DNA of 64,000 nt from Enterobacteriaceae bacterium (GCA_031253755.1 JAIRVT010000032.1:1-64000), one strand, 5' to 3'; shown: positions 8,917 to 19,334, numbered from the stretch's first letter. The notes: generated from the letters alone by a model not told the origin. Translations and numbers: made by a program.

Positions 8917-9858
8917 CTACTGCTTGAGTTTAGGATCGAGTGCATCGCGCAGCCCGTCCCCCATCAGGTTAAATGCCAGCACGGTCAGCAGGATTGCCAG
9001 CCCAGGGAAGGTGACGACCCACCATGCACTTTGGGCAAATTGCAATACGTCCGCCAGCATAGTGCCCCATTCTGGAGTCGGCGGCTGTGCCCCCATGCCC
9101 AGAAAGCCCAAGGCAGCCATGTCGAGAATGGCATTCGAGAACCCTAATGAAGCCTGCACAATCAGAGGCGCAAGGCAGTTTGGCAGGATATTGACGAACA
9201 TCTGGCGTATCGCGCCTGCTCCGGCGACTTGAGAAGCGGTCACGTAGTCACGGTTTACTTCGACCAGTACAGCCGCTCTAGTCAGGCGGATGTAATGTGG
9301 CAGGGCAACAAAGGTCAGTGCCAATGACGCATTGACAATGGACGGGCCGAAAATAGCCACCAGTACCAATGCCAGTAATAGGCTGGGCAGAGCCAGCATA
9401 ATATCGACGATCCGCATAATGACCGTATCGACAAGGCCGCCAAAATAACCGGCCAACACGCCGAGAATAATGCCCATCACCAGTGACATCGCAACCACCA
9501 GACAGCCAACCAGCAGGGAAAGACGAGCTCCGTACATCAGACGGGAAAGGATATCTCGCCCAACATCGTCAGTGCCGAGAATAAATTCCCAGCTGCCTCC
9601 TTCCTGCCATGCTGGTGGCGTCAGCAGGTGATCGCGGAACTGTTCAGCCGGGCCATGGGGTGCCAAGAATCCCGCCAATAATGCCACCAACAACATCAGA
9701 ACAATATAGATAAGGCCAAGGACGGCACCTTTGTTCCGCTTAAAGTAATGCCAGAATTCCTGTACCGGCGTCATCATTTTTGGCGCACTTGATACGACTT
9801 TCTCATTAACGTCAACTTGCTCAGTAGTGGCTACTGGCTCAGAATGTTGAGTCATCAT
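8917..9858 (-). CDS. dppC: Dipeptide ABC transporter permease DppC
   Basis: Inner-membrane permease with several hydrophobic segments. It carries the binding-protein-dependent transport (EAA) loop TASQVAGAGAIRQMFVNILP, which contacts the ATPases, and the N-terminal OppC/DppC segment FWHYFKRNKGAVLGL. I chose the tandem ATG at 9853-9858 (protein MMTQHSEPV..., 313 residues). AAGGGG lies just upstream and the longer frame reaching 9921 would run into dppB. The start sits 7 bases after the dppB stop. Confidence 0.93.
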   Translation of the reverse strand: MMTQHSEPVATTEQVDVNEKVVSSAPKMMTPVQEFWHYFKRNKGAVLGLIYIVLMLLVALLAGFLAPHGPAEQFRDHLLTPPAWQEGGSWEFILGTDDVGRDILSRLMYGARLSLLVGCLVVAMSLVMGIILGVLAGYFGGLVDTVIMRIVDIMLALPSLLLALVLVAIFGPSIVNASLALTFVALPHYIRLTRAAVLVEVNRDYVTASQVAGAGAIRQMFVNILPNCLAPLIVQASLGFSNAILDMAALGFLGMGAQPPTPEWGTMLADVLQFAQSAWWVVTFPGLAILLTVLAFNLMGDGLRDALDPKLKQ

Positions 9859-9865
9859 GTGCCCC

Positions 9866-10885
9866 TTATTTCTTATGCCGAATACGTGGATTGACAATGC
9901 CGTACAGCAGATCAACCACAAAATTGACCAGAATGATCATTGTTGCAACCAGCAACACGCCACCCTGCACAACCGGATAATCACGGCGCTGAAGCGCTTC
10001 GATTAACCAGCGCCCGACGCCCGGCCATGAAAAAATGGTTTCTGTCAGAATTGCGCCCGCCAGCATGAGCCCTACTTGCAGGCCAATCACAGTGACTACC
10101 GGCAACAGCGCGTTACGCAGCGCATGAACGATGATGACACGCATCCGGCTCAGGCCTTTTGCCCGCGCAGTACGGATATAATCTTCGCCCAAAACTTCCA
10201 GCATGGAAGAACGGGTCATACGCACAATGACGGCGAGTGGAATGGTTCCCAAAACAATAGCAGGCAGGATCATATGCATCACAGCATCAGAAAAATCCCC
10301 CTCTTCCCCCCAAAACAGGGTATCGATCAACATAAAGCCCGTCAGCGGATTGCTGTCGTCAAGGAACACGCTGTCGCTTATCCGGCCGGAAACCGGCGTC
10401 AGGTTCCAGTGAACGGAAACCAGCATGATGAGCATGATGCCCCACCAGAAAATCGGCATCGAATAGCCGGTCAGTGATATACCGACTGCGGTATGATCAA
10501 AGACTGAGCCACGCTTGACCGCTGCCAGTACACCCACCGGAATTCCCACAGCGATGGCAAATAACATGGCGCAGACACCTAATTCCAGTGTTGCTTTGAA
10601 GCGCGGAACAAACTCATCCCACACAGGGACACGGCTTTTTAGCGACATACCTAAATCACCATGCAGTATGCCGTTAATATAATTAAGATATTGCTCCCAA
10701 AGAGGTTTATCTAACCCCATTGCCGCCATCAGTTCAGCATGGCGCTCAGGCGAAATCCCCCTTTCTCCCGCCATAATCAGCACCGGATCGCCTGGGATCA
10801 TATGCACAAAGGCGAAAGTCAGCAGGGTAATACCAATAAACGTCGGGATTATCAGCCCCAGACGGCGAAGGATAAATTGCAGCAT
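9866..10885 (-). CDS. dppB: Dipeptide ABC transporter permease DppB
   Basis: A permease of 339 residues when started at MLQFILRRLGLIIPTFIGI, exactly the E. coli DppB start; a longer frame begins at 10918 but adds 11 non-conserved residues. Hallmarks are the first membrane segment with FVHMIPGDP, the family segment HGDLGMSLKSR, the periplasmic insert around LDDSNPLTGFMLIDT and the EAA loop RTARAKGLSRMRVIIVHALR. It pairs with DppC to form the channel. Confidence 0.95.
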   Translation of the reverse strand: MLQFILRRLGLIIPTFIGITLLTFAFVHMIPGDPVLIMAGERGISPERHAELMAAMGLDKPLWEQYLNYINGILHGDLGMSLKSRVPVWDEFVPRFKATLELGVCAMLFAIAVGIPVGVLAAVKRGSVFDHTAVGISLTGYSMPIFWWGIMLIMLVSVHWNLTPVSGRISDSVFLDDSNPLTGFMLIDTLFWGEEGDFSDAVMHMILPAIVLGTIPLAVIVRMTRSSMLEVLGEDYIRTARAKGLSRMRVIIVHALRNALLPVVTVIGLQVGLMLAGAILTETIFSWPGVGRWLIEALQRRDYPVVQGGVLLVATMIILVNFVVDLLYGIVNPRIRHKK

Positions 10886-10970
10886 ATCCTGAATTCTCTT
10901 TTTAATTATCAGTGACAACGCTCAGGCTGTTTGTGTAGCACCCAGATCTGCTTGTCTATCAGAGAGGCGC

Positions 10971-11002
10971 AACCCTCCTACGGAAAACTCCGCAGGAGGG
11001 TT
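10971..11002 (-). terminator. Hairpin between dppA and dppB
   Basis: Arms AACCCTCCT-a-CGG and CCG-c-AGGAGGGTT enclose AAAACT in the 141-base gap after dppA. A stable hairpin here would let the abundant binding-protein message be separated from the permease and ATPase part. No long T-run follows, so it is more a processing or attenuation structure than a full terminator. Confidence 0.55.
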
Positions 11003-11026
11003 CATTACAACAATGCAAGAACAGGA

Positions 11027-12637
11027 TTATTTGAGATCTACGTTGTAAAATATGTGCCTGCCGAGCGGATCGACCTTATAACCGACCACTTCTTTACGAA
11101 TAGGTTCATAAACAGTCGAGTGAGCGATGATTAATGCAGGAACTTGCTCATGCATGATCACTTGAGCCTGCTTGTACAACTCTGTACGTTTAGCAACATC
11201 CGCTGTTTGGCGTGCTGGCAGGATGACGTTTTCAAATTGTTGATCACACCATTTTGAGTAGTTAGAGCCACGTTCTTTTGCCGCACAACTAAATAAAGTA
11301 CCGAAGAAGTTATCTGGATCAGCGTTATCGCCTGTCCACCCCATCATTACCGTCATTGGCTCGCCATTTTTAGCTCGTTTCAGATATTCGCCCCATTCAT
11401 AGCTGACAATTTTGGCTTTCACGCCAACTTTTGCCCAATCCGCCTGAATCATCTCGGCCATACGGCGCGCATTCGGGTTATAAGGGCGTTGTACCGGCAT
11501 AGCCCATAAATCGGTTTCGAAACCGTTCTCGAAGCCTGCTTCTTTCAGTAATGCCTTAGCCTTGACCGGATCATAGGGATAATCTTTGATGTCATTGTCA
11601 TAACTCCACATTGTCGGTGGGATCAGGTTTTTCGCTTTCTGACCAGCCCCCTGATAAACCGCCTCAATGATGGCGTCTTTGTTGACTGCCATTGTCATTG
11701 CCTGACGTAATTTGAGGTTATCCCACGGTTTTTTGGTGACATTGTAAGCGAGATAGCCGACATTCAGCCCTGCTTGTTCTTTCAGGACGATATCTTTGTT
11801 TTGCTTCATGCTGGCAATATCAGCCGGGTTTGGATATGGCATGATCTGGCATTCATTTTTCTGCAATTTTGCATAACGCACAGAAGCGTCAGGAGTGATG
11901 GAGAAAACCAGACGATCCACTTTCGCAGGGCCGCGCCAATAATCTTTGAATGCCTTATACAGAATACGTGAATCTTTTTGGTATTGAATTAACTGGAAAG
12001 GACCAGTACCAATGGGGTCCAGATCAATTTTTTCTGGAGTGCCTGCTTTCAACAGCGTATCAGCATATTCCTTGGACATGATCGAAGCGAAATCCATCGC
12101 GATATTGGCAAGGAATGGCGCTTCAGGGCGAGATAACTCAAAACGGACAGTGTAATCGTCTATTTTGTCTATTTTGCTGATGATGTTCCCCATATCCATG
12201 CCGATAAAGTACTCATAGGTACCACCGGAGACTTTATAGTACGGGTTATTTTTATCTTTCTGACGCATAAAGGAGAAAATCACGTCGTCAGCATTAAAAT
12301 CGCGGGTCGGTTTAAAAATTTTACTGGTATGCCATTTCACACCTTTGCGTAAATAAAACGTGTAGGTTTTGCCGTCCTCGCTGATATCCCAACGCTCAGC
12401 CAAACCCGGAACGATGTTTGTTGTGCCAGTGGCAAACTCCACCAAACGGTCATAGCTCGTTCTGGCGCTTGCATCATTTGTGGTACCCGATGTGAATAAC
12501 TGCGGGTTAAAGCCTTCGGGAGAACCTTCAGAGCAATAAACCAGTGTTTTTGCCTGTACGCTGGCAGCGACAGCCAATGAAACAAGGCCTATACCTAATT
12601 TCAAGAAACTGTTTTTTTTCTTTGTGGAGATAGCCAT
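11027..12637 (-). CDS. dppA: Periplasmic dipeptide-binding protein DppA
   Basis: A 536-residue solute-binding protein (SBP family 5) that captures dipeptides (and haem in E. coli) in the periplasm and serves DppBCDF. The signal peptide FLKLGIGLVSLAVAASVQA is followed by the mature start KTLVYCSEGSPEGFNPQLF, nearly identical to E. coli DppA. Family landmarks ADDVIFSFMRQKD, IGTGPFQLIQYQKDSRI and MVMMGWTGDNADPDNFF-like segments are present, and length differs from E. coli by one residue. It is the first gene of the operon, with a ~500-base upstream region. Confidence 0.96.
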   Translation of the reverse strand: MAISTKKKNSFLKLGIGLVSLAVAASVQAKTLVYCSEGSPEGFNPQLFTSGTTNDASARTSYDRLVEFATGTTNIVPGLAERWDISEDGKTYTFYLRKGVKWHTSKIFKPTRDFNADDVIFSFMRQKDKNNPYYKVSGGTYEYFIGMDMGNIISKIDKIDDYTVRFELSRPEAPFLANIAMDFASIMSKEYADTLLKAGTPEKIDLDPIGTGPFQLIQYQKDSRILYKAFKDYWRGPAKVDRLVFSITPDASVRYAKLQKNECQIMPYPNPADIASMKQNKDIVLKEQAGLNVGYLAYNVTKKPWDNLKLRQAMTMAVNKDAIIEAVYQGAGQKAKNLIPPTMWSYDNDIKDYPYDPVKAKALLKEAGFENGFETDLWAMPVQRPYNPNARRMAEMIQADWAKVGVKAKIVSYEWGEYLKRAKNGEPMTVMMGWTGDNADPDNFFGTLFSCAAKERGSNYSKWCDQQFENVILPARQTADVAKRTELYKQAQVIMHEQVPALIIAHSTVYEPIRKEVVGYKVDPLGRHIFYNVDLK

Positions 12638-13121
12638 TACTTAAACTCCGTTTGTGATGTTCATTGTGTCTTAACCAAGCCCTGAGTTTCCTGCTGAATG
12701 TCGCTGGTTCGGCTTGTGTTATTTTTTGTTCGCAGCTTAATTAATCAATTGTTCAACATGACGTCAATATAAGCGGCAAATTTAATGAAACAACAGAAAA
12801 ACATAAAAGAAAAAAAACATTAACAATGTTGGTTAAAAAATATGACATCGAACACGAATATAGATAAAAACACCATAAATATTGTTTACTGACAAAATTT
12901 ATTGCTATGAGTGATAATTTTAAATTTGTGAGCGGATACGTAAATAATGGAGGAATGCGGGTGATAAAAAGAGTGGGGTGATATCAGATTCTGAACTGGG
13001 TTAAGAAAAATAAATGGATATAAATTCATCCAATTCAAATGGAATTAGTTACGTTATCAATTAAATTGATAATTTAAACAATGAGAATGGCGTAAATTAA
13101 TTTTTAGTTGTTATATACGAC
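12638..13121. other. AT-rich intergenic region upstream of dppA
   Basis: No gene was found. On the minus strand TTGACG (near 12766) followed after 17 bases by TTAATT is a plausible sigma-70 promoter for dppA. The rest (12780-13120) is AT-rich without recognisable structure. Confidence 0.35.
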
Positions 13122-13148
13122 AAAACCCTGCTCAAAGAGCAGGGTTTT
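13122..13148 (-). terminator. Rho-independent terminator of tRNA-Pro
   Basis: AAAACCCTGCTC-aaa-GAGCAGGGTTTT is a perfect 12-base-pair hairpin. On the minus strand it lies 7 bases after the tRNA 3' end and closes with a TTTT run. Confidence 0.85.
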
Positions 13149-13155
13149 AAAATGC

Positions 13156-13232
13156 TGGTCGGCGAGAGAGGATTCGAACCTCCGACCCACTGGTCCCAAA
13201 CCAGTTGCGCTACCAAGCTGCGCTACTCGCCG
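13156..13232 (-). tRNA. proM: tRNA-Pro (anticodon UGG)
   Basis: Reverse complement gives a complete 77-base cloverleaf. The acceptor arms are CGGCGAG and CTCGCCG with encoded CCA. The D arm has GCGCAGCTTGGTAGCGC, the anticodon arm is CTGGT-TTGGGAC-ACCAG-like with TGG in the loop, and the T arm contains GGTTCGAATCC. A short protein-like reading of the opposite strand (GERGFEPPTHWSQ) is the usual artefact over this tRNA. Confidence 0.95.
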
Positions 13233-13350
13233 AAAACGAAGCGCATCTTACTGCCAGCATCGCAAACCGTCAATACCTTTTTAAAGATAAGTGATTTGTT
13301 GATGATAAACCATCCAAAACACGCGTTTTATCGCCTGTTACAGATAACAA

Positions 13351-13378
13351 AAAGCCTCACTTTGATTGGTGAGGCTTT
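13351..13378 (-). terminator. Terminator downstream of glyS
   Basis: AAAGCCTCAC-tttgattg-GTGAGGCTTT followed on the minus strand by further T residues, about 50 bases after the glyS stop. It closes the glyQ-glyS transcript before tRNA-Pro. Confidence 0.8.
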
Positions 13379-13426
13379 GCATTAACGTAAAACTGGCTTT
13401 ACTTAAAAAAATCAATAAATCAGAAA

Positions 13427-15496
13427 CTATTGCAGCAATGAAATATCCGCGACACGCAGGAACAGATCGCGCAGTTCACTTAAGAGTGTCAGGCGATTGA
13501 TTCGCACTTGCAGGTCGTCATCCATCACCATGACATTGTCGAAGAACGCATCCACCACTTCACGCAGGGAAGCCAATTCAACCAGCGCATCCTGATAGTG
13601 ACCTTCGGCAAACAGCGGCGCCAGTTTTTCTTTCAGGACAACCAGATGTGTAGCCAGTTTGATCTCTTCGGCGGCTTTTAATACCGAAGCCTGAACGGTG
13701 TCATTCAGTTGCTCATCAGATTTCGCCAGAATATTGGAAACGCGCTTGTTAGCAGCAGCCAAAGAAACTGCTTCATCCAATGTGCGGAAATGGGTTACCG
13801 CTTTCATACGGGCATCAAAATCTGCCGGTTGAGTCGGGCGACGAGCCAGCACGGCCTGAATGGTATCAACGCTGTAGCCCTGCTCCTGATACCAAGCGCG
13901 GAAGCGGCCGAGCATAAACTCAACCACGTCATCTACAACGCTTTCATTGGTGAGTTTCTCACCATATAGGCGCACAGCTTCTTCGGTTAATGTTTGGAGA
14001 TCAAGAGGCAGTTTTTTCTCAACAATAATACGCAGAACGCCCAATGCAGCACGACGTAAGGCAAACGGGTCTTTATCCCCTTTCGGATGCTGACCAATAC
14101 CGAAAATGCCTGCCAGTGTATCCATTTTGTCGGCAATCGCGACGGCGCAGGAAACGCCGGTCGATGGCAGATCATCACCGGAGAAGCGTGGCTGATACTG
14201 TTCATTCAGTGCCAGTGCAACGTCTTCAGCTTCGCCATCATGACGGGCGTAGTGCATTCCCATCACACCTTGAGTGTCGGTGAATTCAAAGACCATGTTG
14301 GTCATTAAGTCACACTTGGACAGCAAACCCGCGCGAGCCGCATGGGTGACATCCGCGCCGATTTTTTCAGCGATCCAGCCAGCCAGTGCCTGAATGCGGT
14401 CTGTTTTGTCACGCAGTGTGCCAAGCTGTTTCTGGAACAGGACAGTTTCCAAACGTGGCAGATTATCTTCCAAACGCTGTTTACGGTCCGTTTTAAAGAA
14501 AAATTCAGCATCTGCCAGACGTGGGCGTACCACTTTTTCGTTACCGGAAATAATCTGCTGTGGATCAGAAGATTCAATATTGGTCACAAAAATAAAGTTT
14601 GCCATCAATTTGCCGGAATGATCGTAAACCGGGAAATATTTTTGGTCGCCTTTCATGGTGTAAACCAGCGCTTCAGCCGGTACGGAAAGGAATTTTTCTT
14701 CGAATTTTGCCGTCAGGACAACCGGCCACTCCACCAGTGAAGTCACTTCTTCCAGCAGGCTATCCGTCAAATCTGCGACACCGCCAAGCTGTGTTGCTGC
14801 TTGTTCTGCATCACGTTTAATCAGTGTCTTGCGTGTTGCATAATCCGCAATAACCCGCCCGCGTTCCTGCAAAATCACCGGATATTGATCAGCATTTTCA
14901 ATGGTGAATTCTGCTTCGCCCATGAAACGATGACCACGGAGAATACGGTCAGATTTGATACCCAGAATTTCGCCAGCAATCACTTCATTGCCCAGCAGCA
15001 TCGTCACGGTATGCACAGGGCGGACGAACTGAGTGTCTTTATCACCCCAACGCATTAGTTTAGGGATTGGCAGTTTGCTCAATGCGCTGTTTACCATCGC
15101 AGCCAACAGCTCTTTGGCTTCACGGCCTTTGACCTGCGCACGATAAAGCAGCCATTCGCCTTTGTCGGTAACGGTACGTTCAGCCTGATCAACGGTGATG
15201 CCACAACCACGCGCCCAGCCTTCTGCCGCTTTGGTGGGTTTACCGTCCGCATCAAACGCCTGAGCAATCGCAGGGCCACGTTTTTCGACTTCTCGATCCG
15301 CCTGTGCCGCAGCCAGATTTACCACTTTTAGTGCCAGACGGCGGGGAGCGGCAAACCAGCTGACTTCACCATAACCCAGATTGGCGTTGTTCAGTTCTGT
15401 TTCAAAATTGGCTGCAAAAGATTCAGCCAGTGAACGCAGCGCCTTTGGTGGCAACTCTTCGGTGCCAATTTCCACAAGGAAAGTTTGCTGAGTCAT
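13427..15496 (-). CDS. glyS: Glycyl-tRNA synthetase beta subunit
   Basis: This 689-residue beta subunit of the bacterial alpha2-beta2 glycyl-tRNA synthetase carries tRNA recognition and works with GlyQ to charge tRNA-Gly. It starts with the family hallmark [16 protein letters not shown] and keeps [27 protein letters not shown] and the HD-like region [21 protein letters not shown]. The C-terminal anticodon-binding (DALR-like) end is [18 protein letters not shown]. Length matches E. coli (689). Its ATG overlaps the glyQ stop (ATGA), so subunit synthesis is coupled. Confidence 0.97.
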   Translation of the reverse strand: MTQQTFLVEIGTEELPPKALRSLAESFAANFETELNNANLGYGEVSWFAAPRRLALKVVNLAAAQADREVEKRGPAIAQAFDADGKPTKAAEGWARGCGITVDQAERTVTDKGEWLLYRAQVKGREAKELLAAMVNSALSKLPIPKLMRWGDKDTQFVRPVHTVTMLLGNEVIAGEILGIKSDRILRGHRFMGEAEFTIENADQYPVILQERGRVIADYATRKTLIKRDAEQAATQLGGVADLTDSLLEEVTSLVEWPVVLTAKFEEKFLSVPAEALVYTMKGDQKYFPVYDHSGKLMANFIFVTNIESSDPQQIISGNEKVVRPRLADAEFFFKTDRKQRLEDNLPRLETVLFQKQLGTLRDKTDRIQALAGWIAEKIGADVTHAARAGLLSKCDLMTNMVFEFTDTQGVMGMHYARHDGEAEDVALALNEQYQPRFSGDDLPSTGVSCAVAIADKMDTLAGIFGIGQHPKGDKDPFALRRAALGVLRIIVEKKLPLDLQTLTEEAVRLYGEKLTNESVVDDVVEFMLGRFRAWYQEQGYSVDTIQAVLARRPTQPADFDARMKAVTHFRTLDEAVSLAAANKRVSNILAKSDEQLNDTVQASVLKAAEEIKLATHLVVLKEKLAPLFAEGHYQDALVELASLREVVDAFFDNVMVMDDDLQVRINRLTLLSELRDLFLRVADISLLQ

Positions 15497-16431
15497 GATG
15501 GCCTCTTATTTTTTTCTGTTACACCGTTTTTGTGACACATAGGGAAGCCAAGTGCCTCGCGGGAGGCATAGTAGGCCTCAGCCACGGCTTTGGTCAGGGT
15601 ACGAATGCGCAGAATATAGCGCTGACGCTCAGTCACAGAAATGGCTTTACGGGCATCCAGCAAGTTGAAGGTATGACCGGCTTTCAGAATACGCTCATAA
15701 GCTGGCAGCGGCAGCGGAGTCTCCAGTGCCAGCAATTCCTGTGCTTCTTTTTCATACTGTTCAAAGCAGGTGAACAGAAAATCGACATCTGCGTGTTCGA
15801 AGTTGTAAGTGGATTGCTCGACTTCGTTCTGGTGGTAAATATCGCCATACGTGGTTTTACCCAGCGGGCCATCGCTCCATACCAGATCGTAAACACTGTC
15901 TACGCCCTGAATATACATTGCCAGACGTTCCAGACCGTAGGTTATCTCACCCGTCACAGGTTTACACTCAAGGCCGCCAACTTGCTGGAAGTAAGTGAAC
16001 TGAGTCACTTCCATGCCGTTCAGCCAAACTTCCCAACCCAAACCCCAGGCACCCAGCGTAGGGTTCTCCCAGTTATCTTCAACAAAGCGGATATCATGGA
16101 CGGTAGGATCAAGACCTAACTCTTTCAGTGAACCGAGGTAAAGTTCCTGAATGTTTTCCGGAGATGGCTTGATGATCACCTGAAACTGATAGTAGTGCTG
16201 AAGGCGGTTCGGGTTTTCACCATAACGCCCGTCTGTCGGACGACGGGAAGGTTGCACATAAGCCGCTGCAATTGGCTCAGGCCCCAAAGCACGCAAACAA
16301 GTAATAGGATGAGAGGTCCCTGCGCCGACTTCCATATCCAATGGTTGGACAATGGTACAGCCCTGACGCGCCCAGTAATCCTGTAATGTCAGGATAATGC
16401 CCTGAAAGGTTTTGGTATCAAACTTTTGCAT
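15493..16431 (-). CDS. glyQ: Glycyl-tRNA synthetase alpha subunit
   Basis: The 312-residue class II catalytic subunit that activates glycine. It begins [18 protein letters not shown] and has the motif 2 region around [20 protein letters not shown] (read here with Thr for Pro before DGRYGEN) and the glycine-site segment [20 protein letters not shown]. It is first in the glyQS operon. The 196-base gap to the divergent tag gene should carry both promoters. Confidence 0.97.
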   Translation of the reverse strand: MQKFDTKTFQGIILTLQDYWARQGCTIVQPLDMEVGAGTSHPITCLRALGPEPIAAAYVQPSRRPTDGRYGENPNRLQHYYQFQVIIKPSPENIQELYLGSLKELGLDPTVHDIRFVEDNWENPTLGAWGLGWEVWLNGMEVTQFTYFQQVGGLECKPVTGEITYGLERLAMYIQGVDSVYDLVWSDGPLGKTTYGDIYHQNEVEQSTYNFEHADVDFLFTCFEQYEKEAQELLALETPLPLPAYERILKAGHTFNLLDARKAISVTERQRYILRIRTLTKAVAEAYYASREALGFPMCHKNGVTEKNKRPS

Positions 16432-16627
16432 GTTGAATCCGCACGCGATACATATGAATTTAAATGAAAGCGATCAGTATACCCTTTGACCGTAAGATAT
16501 ACAGCACTGATCCTCCCCCAATTTTGCCGGAGCGTAAAAAAATCCTATCCGAATCACTTTACTTGTATATTTATACAGTTAATATTAGCGTGTTTCTTCA
16601 TTAACAAACGATAGGGATACATAATTT

Positions 16628-17206
16628 ATGCATAAGAAAATCATTCGTTGTGGCTGGGTTACCTCTGATCCAGAATATCTGGCTTATCATGATAATGAAT
16701 GGGGAAAACCCTTAAAGAATAATCAACAGCTTTTCGAATTGATTTGCCTTGAAGGGCAACAAGCGGGTTTATCGTGGATCACTATCCTGAAAAAGCGGGA
16801 AAGTTACCGAAAATATTTCCATCAATTTGATCCCGTAAAGCTGGCTGAGATGGGCGAAAATGATATCGAAAATCTGATGCAAAACCCGGCTATCGTCCGT
16901 AATCGTGCCAAAATCAATGCCATCATCGATAATGCTCGCGCTTATCTGAAAATGACCGAACAAGGCGAAGATTTCAGTGAGTTCATCTGGCAATTTGTTG
17001 ATCATCGCCAACAAATCAATCATTGGGCAACGTTAGCCGAAGTTCCTGCCAAAACTGATCATTCCGAAGCTCTCTCAAAGGCACTAAAAAAGCGTGGGTT
17101 TAAATTTATTGGCAGCACAACCTGTTATGCCTTTATGCAGGCTGCGGGGCTGGTGAATGATCACATTGTCAGCTGCCTGTGCCGAAAAACTGAAACCAGT
17201 GTATAA
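16628..17206 (+). CDS. tag: DNA-3-methyladenine glycosylase I
   Basis: A 192-residue Tag glycosylase that excises 3-methyladenine from alkylated DNA in base-excision repair. It contains RCGWVTSDPEYLAYHDNEWG, LICLEGQQAGLSWITILKKR and the C-terminal ALKKRGFKFIGSTTCYAFMQ. The zinc-binding Cys and His residues at the N-terminus (RCGW) and C-terminus (LVNDHIVSC) are kept. ATG at 16628 is used; E. coli Tag starts a few residues later (at ERCGW). It is divergent from glyQ and stands alone. Confidence 0.95.
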   Translation: MHKKIIRCGWVTSDPEYLAYHDNEWGKPLKNNQQLFELICLEGQQAGLSWITILKKRESYRKYFHQFDPVKLAEMGENDIENLMQNPAIVRNRAKINAIIDNARAYLKMTEQGEDFSEFIWQFVDHRQQINHWATLAEVPAKTDHSEALSKALKKRGFKFIGSTTCYAFMQAAGLVNDHIVSCLCRKTETSV

Positions 17207-17391
17207 ATATGGGTGAGCATGTGTTTTTGATATATAAAGCTATAAAAGTATCAAAATGACAGTTTCAAAAACTGATCTTGAATAAATTTTCAATACATAG
17301 AACCAAAAAATAACGATTTTACCCTGTTGCACCGCAATAAAGTGCGGGGTATGGTGTCTTCTTATCCTCCACAAAAGACGCAGCCGCCGTT

Positions 17392-18648
17392 ATGAAATTC
17401 TCTCAATTCGGAAACAAATTCACAGAAGAATCAGGCATCACGCGCCTGATGAATGACCTCAACCAAGGCCTGAGAACTCCCGGAGCGATTATGCTGGGTG
17501 GAGGTAATCCTGCCCATATTCCTGAAATGGATGAATATTTTCAACAGCTATTGACGGATATGACGTTAAGCGGTCAATTAACTGAAGCGCTATGTAACTA
17601 TGATGGCCCACAAGGGAAAAACACCTTAATTGCGGCATTGGCTCAGGAATTACAAGAAAAGCTCGGTTGGGATGTTCATCCACAAAATATTGCCCTGACT
17701 AACGGCAGCCAAAGTGCTTTTTTCTACCTGTTCAATTTATTCGCAGGGCGTTCTGAAAACGGTTCGATGAAACGGGTTTTATTTCCCCTTGCACCAGAAT
17801 ATCTTGGTTATTCTGACTCCGGTTTGGATGATGGTCTGTTTGTCGCCAATAAACCCAATATTGAACTGTTGCCTGATGGTCAATTCAAATATCGGGTTGA
17901 TTTTGACCACCTGAATATTTCTGAAGATATCAACCTGATTTGTGTTTCCCGTCCAACTAACCCGACAGGAAATGTCATTACTGATGAAGAGCTGGTGCGC
18001 TTGGACGAACTGGCTCAACAGAATCAAGTTCCCCTGTTGATCGATAATGCTTACGGTGTGCCGTTTCCGGGCATTATTTTCAGTGATGCAACGCCGCTGT
18101 GGAATCAGAATATTATCTTGTGCATGAGTTTGTCCAAACTGGGGCTACCGGGTGCCCGTTGTGGAATTATCATCGCCAATGAAAAAATCATTCGGGCTGT
18201 CAGTAATATGAATGGTGTTATCAGTTTGGCTCCGGGTAGTGTTGGGCCTGCCATGGCGCTGGAAATGATCCGCCGCAATGATCTGTTCCGTCTATCTCAA
18301 GAGGTTATCCGGCCGTTTTATAAAAAACGGGTAGATCATGTTATTGATATCATTCGTCGTTATATTTCGGAAGAACGCTGCCTTATCCATAAACCAGAAG
18401 GGGCGATATTCCTCTGGCTGTGGTTTAAAAACCTGCCGATTACGACAGAAGTTTTGTATCAGAGATTAAAACAACGGAAAGTATTGATGGTTCCGGGTCA
18501 TTACTTCTTCCCAGGGTTGGAACAGCACTGGCCTCACGCCCATCAATGTATGCGCATGAATTACGTGCCTGATGTGGAAAAAATCGAAGAGGGTATCCGT
18601 ATTTTATCGGAAGAGATTGAATTGGCTTATAAAGAAGCAAGCCTCTAA
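17392..18648 (+). CDS. avtA: Valine-pyruvate aminotransferase
   Basis: A 418-residue fold-type I PLP enzyme that transfers the amino group between valine/alanine and their keto acids. Conserved blocks are GAIMLGGGNPAHIPEM, NYDGPQGK, TNGSQSAFFYLFNLFAGR, VSRPTNPTGN and LIDNAYGVPFPG. The Schiff-base lysine is in MSLSKLGLPG and the carboxylate-binding Arg in MRMNYVPD. Length is one residue more than E. coli AvtA. Repeat R2 begins directly after its stop codon. Confidence 0.95.
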   Translation: MKFSQFGNKFTEESGITRLMNDLNQGLRTPGAIMLGGGNPAHIPEMDEYFQQLLTDMTLSGQLTEALCNYDGPQGKNTLIAALAQELQEKLGWDVHPQNIALTNGSQSAFFYLFNLFAGRSENGSMKRVLFPLAPEYLGYSDSGLDDGLFVANKPNIELLPDGQFKYRVDFDHLNISEDINLICVSRPTNPTGNVITDEELVRLDELAQQNQVPLLIDNAYGVPFPGIIFSDATPLWNQNIILCMSLSKLGLPGARCGIIIANEKIIRAVSNMNGVISLAPGSVGPAMALEMIRRNDLFRLSQEVIRPFYKKRVDHVIDIIRRYISEERCLIHKPEGAIFLWLWFKNLPITTEVLYQRLKQRKVLMVPGHYFFPGLEQHWPHAHQCMRMNYVPDVEKIEEGIRILSEEIELAYKEASL

Positions 18649-18729
18649 TATACCCAATGTATTTCAAGTTACATCGCGGTGGTAAGGGAGCGCAGCCAAC
18701 AAAGAGCAACTTGAAAGACGAAGGGTATA
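18649..18729. repeat. Dispersed repeat copy R2
   Basis: The 81-base element reads TATACCCAATGTATTTCAAG ... CAACTTGAAAGACGAAGGGTATA and has the TATACCC/GGGTATA inverted ends of the family. It starts at the base after the avtA stop codon. Confidence 0.7.
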
Positions 18730-18738
18730 TAAAAAAAT

Positions 18739-18761
18739 CTCCCTCATTTTAAGTGAGGGAG
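18739..18761 (-). terminator. Minus-strand-oriented terminator with no assigned gene
   Basis: CTCCCTCATTT/AAGTGAGGGAG forms an 8-11 base-pair hairpin. The T-run (ATTTTTTT) lies on the minus-strand side only, so it terminates leftward transcription. The nearest annotated leftward gene (yidR) ends about 1 kb upstream. Confidence 0.6.
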
Positions 18762-19253
18762 TAATATGATAACGAGGACTTTTACCTGAGAACAGGACAG
18801 TAGTTATTAGAATCCCAAAAGAATTCTTCACACAGTAGGAAAGGAAAACAATCCTTGTTTATGCACTTTCCCTGAACTCGATATATTTAACCAGAAAACA
18901 AAAAATCTAATGGCCTGAATAAGCAGGGCTTTTCGACTTTAACTTACCTGTACTATGTGAAATTAAGCTGAACAATGGATATTGTGTGATCTAAAGCACA
19001 TTTAATGGATTAAACAAAGATGCTTAATTATTTAACAAAATTTTTAATTCACACTCTTGCTGGACACAACTCTTATATTTTTTACTTTTTTAAAAGCAAC
19101 TCGGCGCGTTTTTTGAAAAAATTTATGACTTTTAACCGTAAGTGCTATATCAAATGCGATATTACATGACTATAGTAAATAGTATTACTGCGTGATCTTC
19201 ATGTTCTGGAAAAAGTAATACTAGAGTGAATATAAAAGCGGAATACCGGCAAC
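18762..19253. other. Intergenic DNA without an assigned gene
   Basis: About 490 AT-rich bases with no convincing open frame. A bulged hairpin GGCCTG-aataag-CAGGGC followed by TTTT (18911-18933) could end rightward transcription from avtA. The leftward terminator at 18739-18761 suggests that a small leftward transcript could arise here. Confidence 0.3.
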
Positions 19254-19307
19254 TATGCCCTATGGATTTCGAGTTGCATCGCGGCAGTTCGAAAGACGGC
19301 GGGTATA
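19254..19307. repeat. Dispersed repeat copy R3 (short form)
   Basis: A 54-base short version: TATGCCCTATGGATTTCGAG, TTGCATCGCGG, then AAAGACGGCGGGTATA. Both ends match the family while the middle is deleted. Confidence 0.65.
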
Positions 19308-19334
19308 ACTCATTGAGCTCAAGGAATGGAAATA

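Noticed and set aside
10076..10477. 133-codon frame opposite dppB
   Set aside because: Antisense shadow with biased His/Gln/Asn composition.
13152..13385. 77-codon rightward frame reading GERGFEPPTHWSQ
   Set aside because: It is the well-known false protein across tRNA-Pro on the opposite strand.
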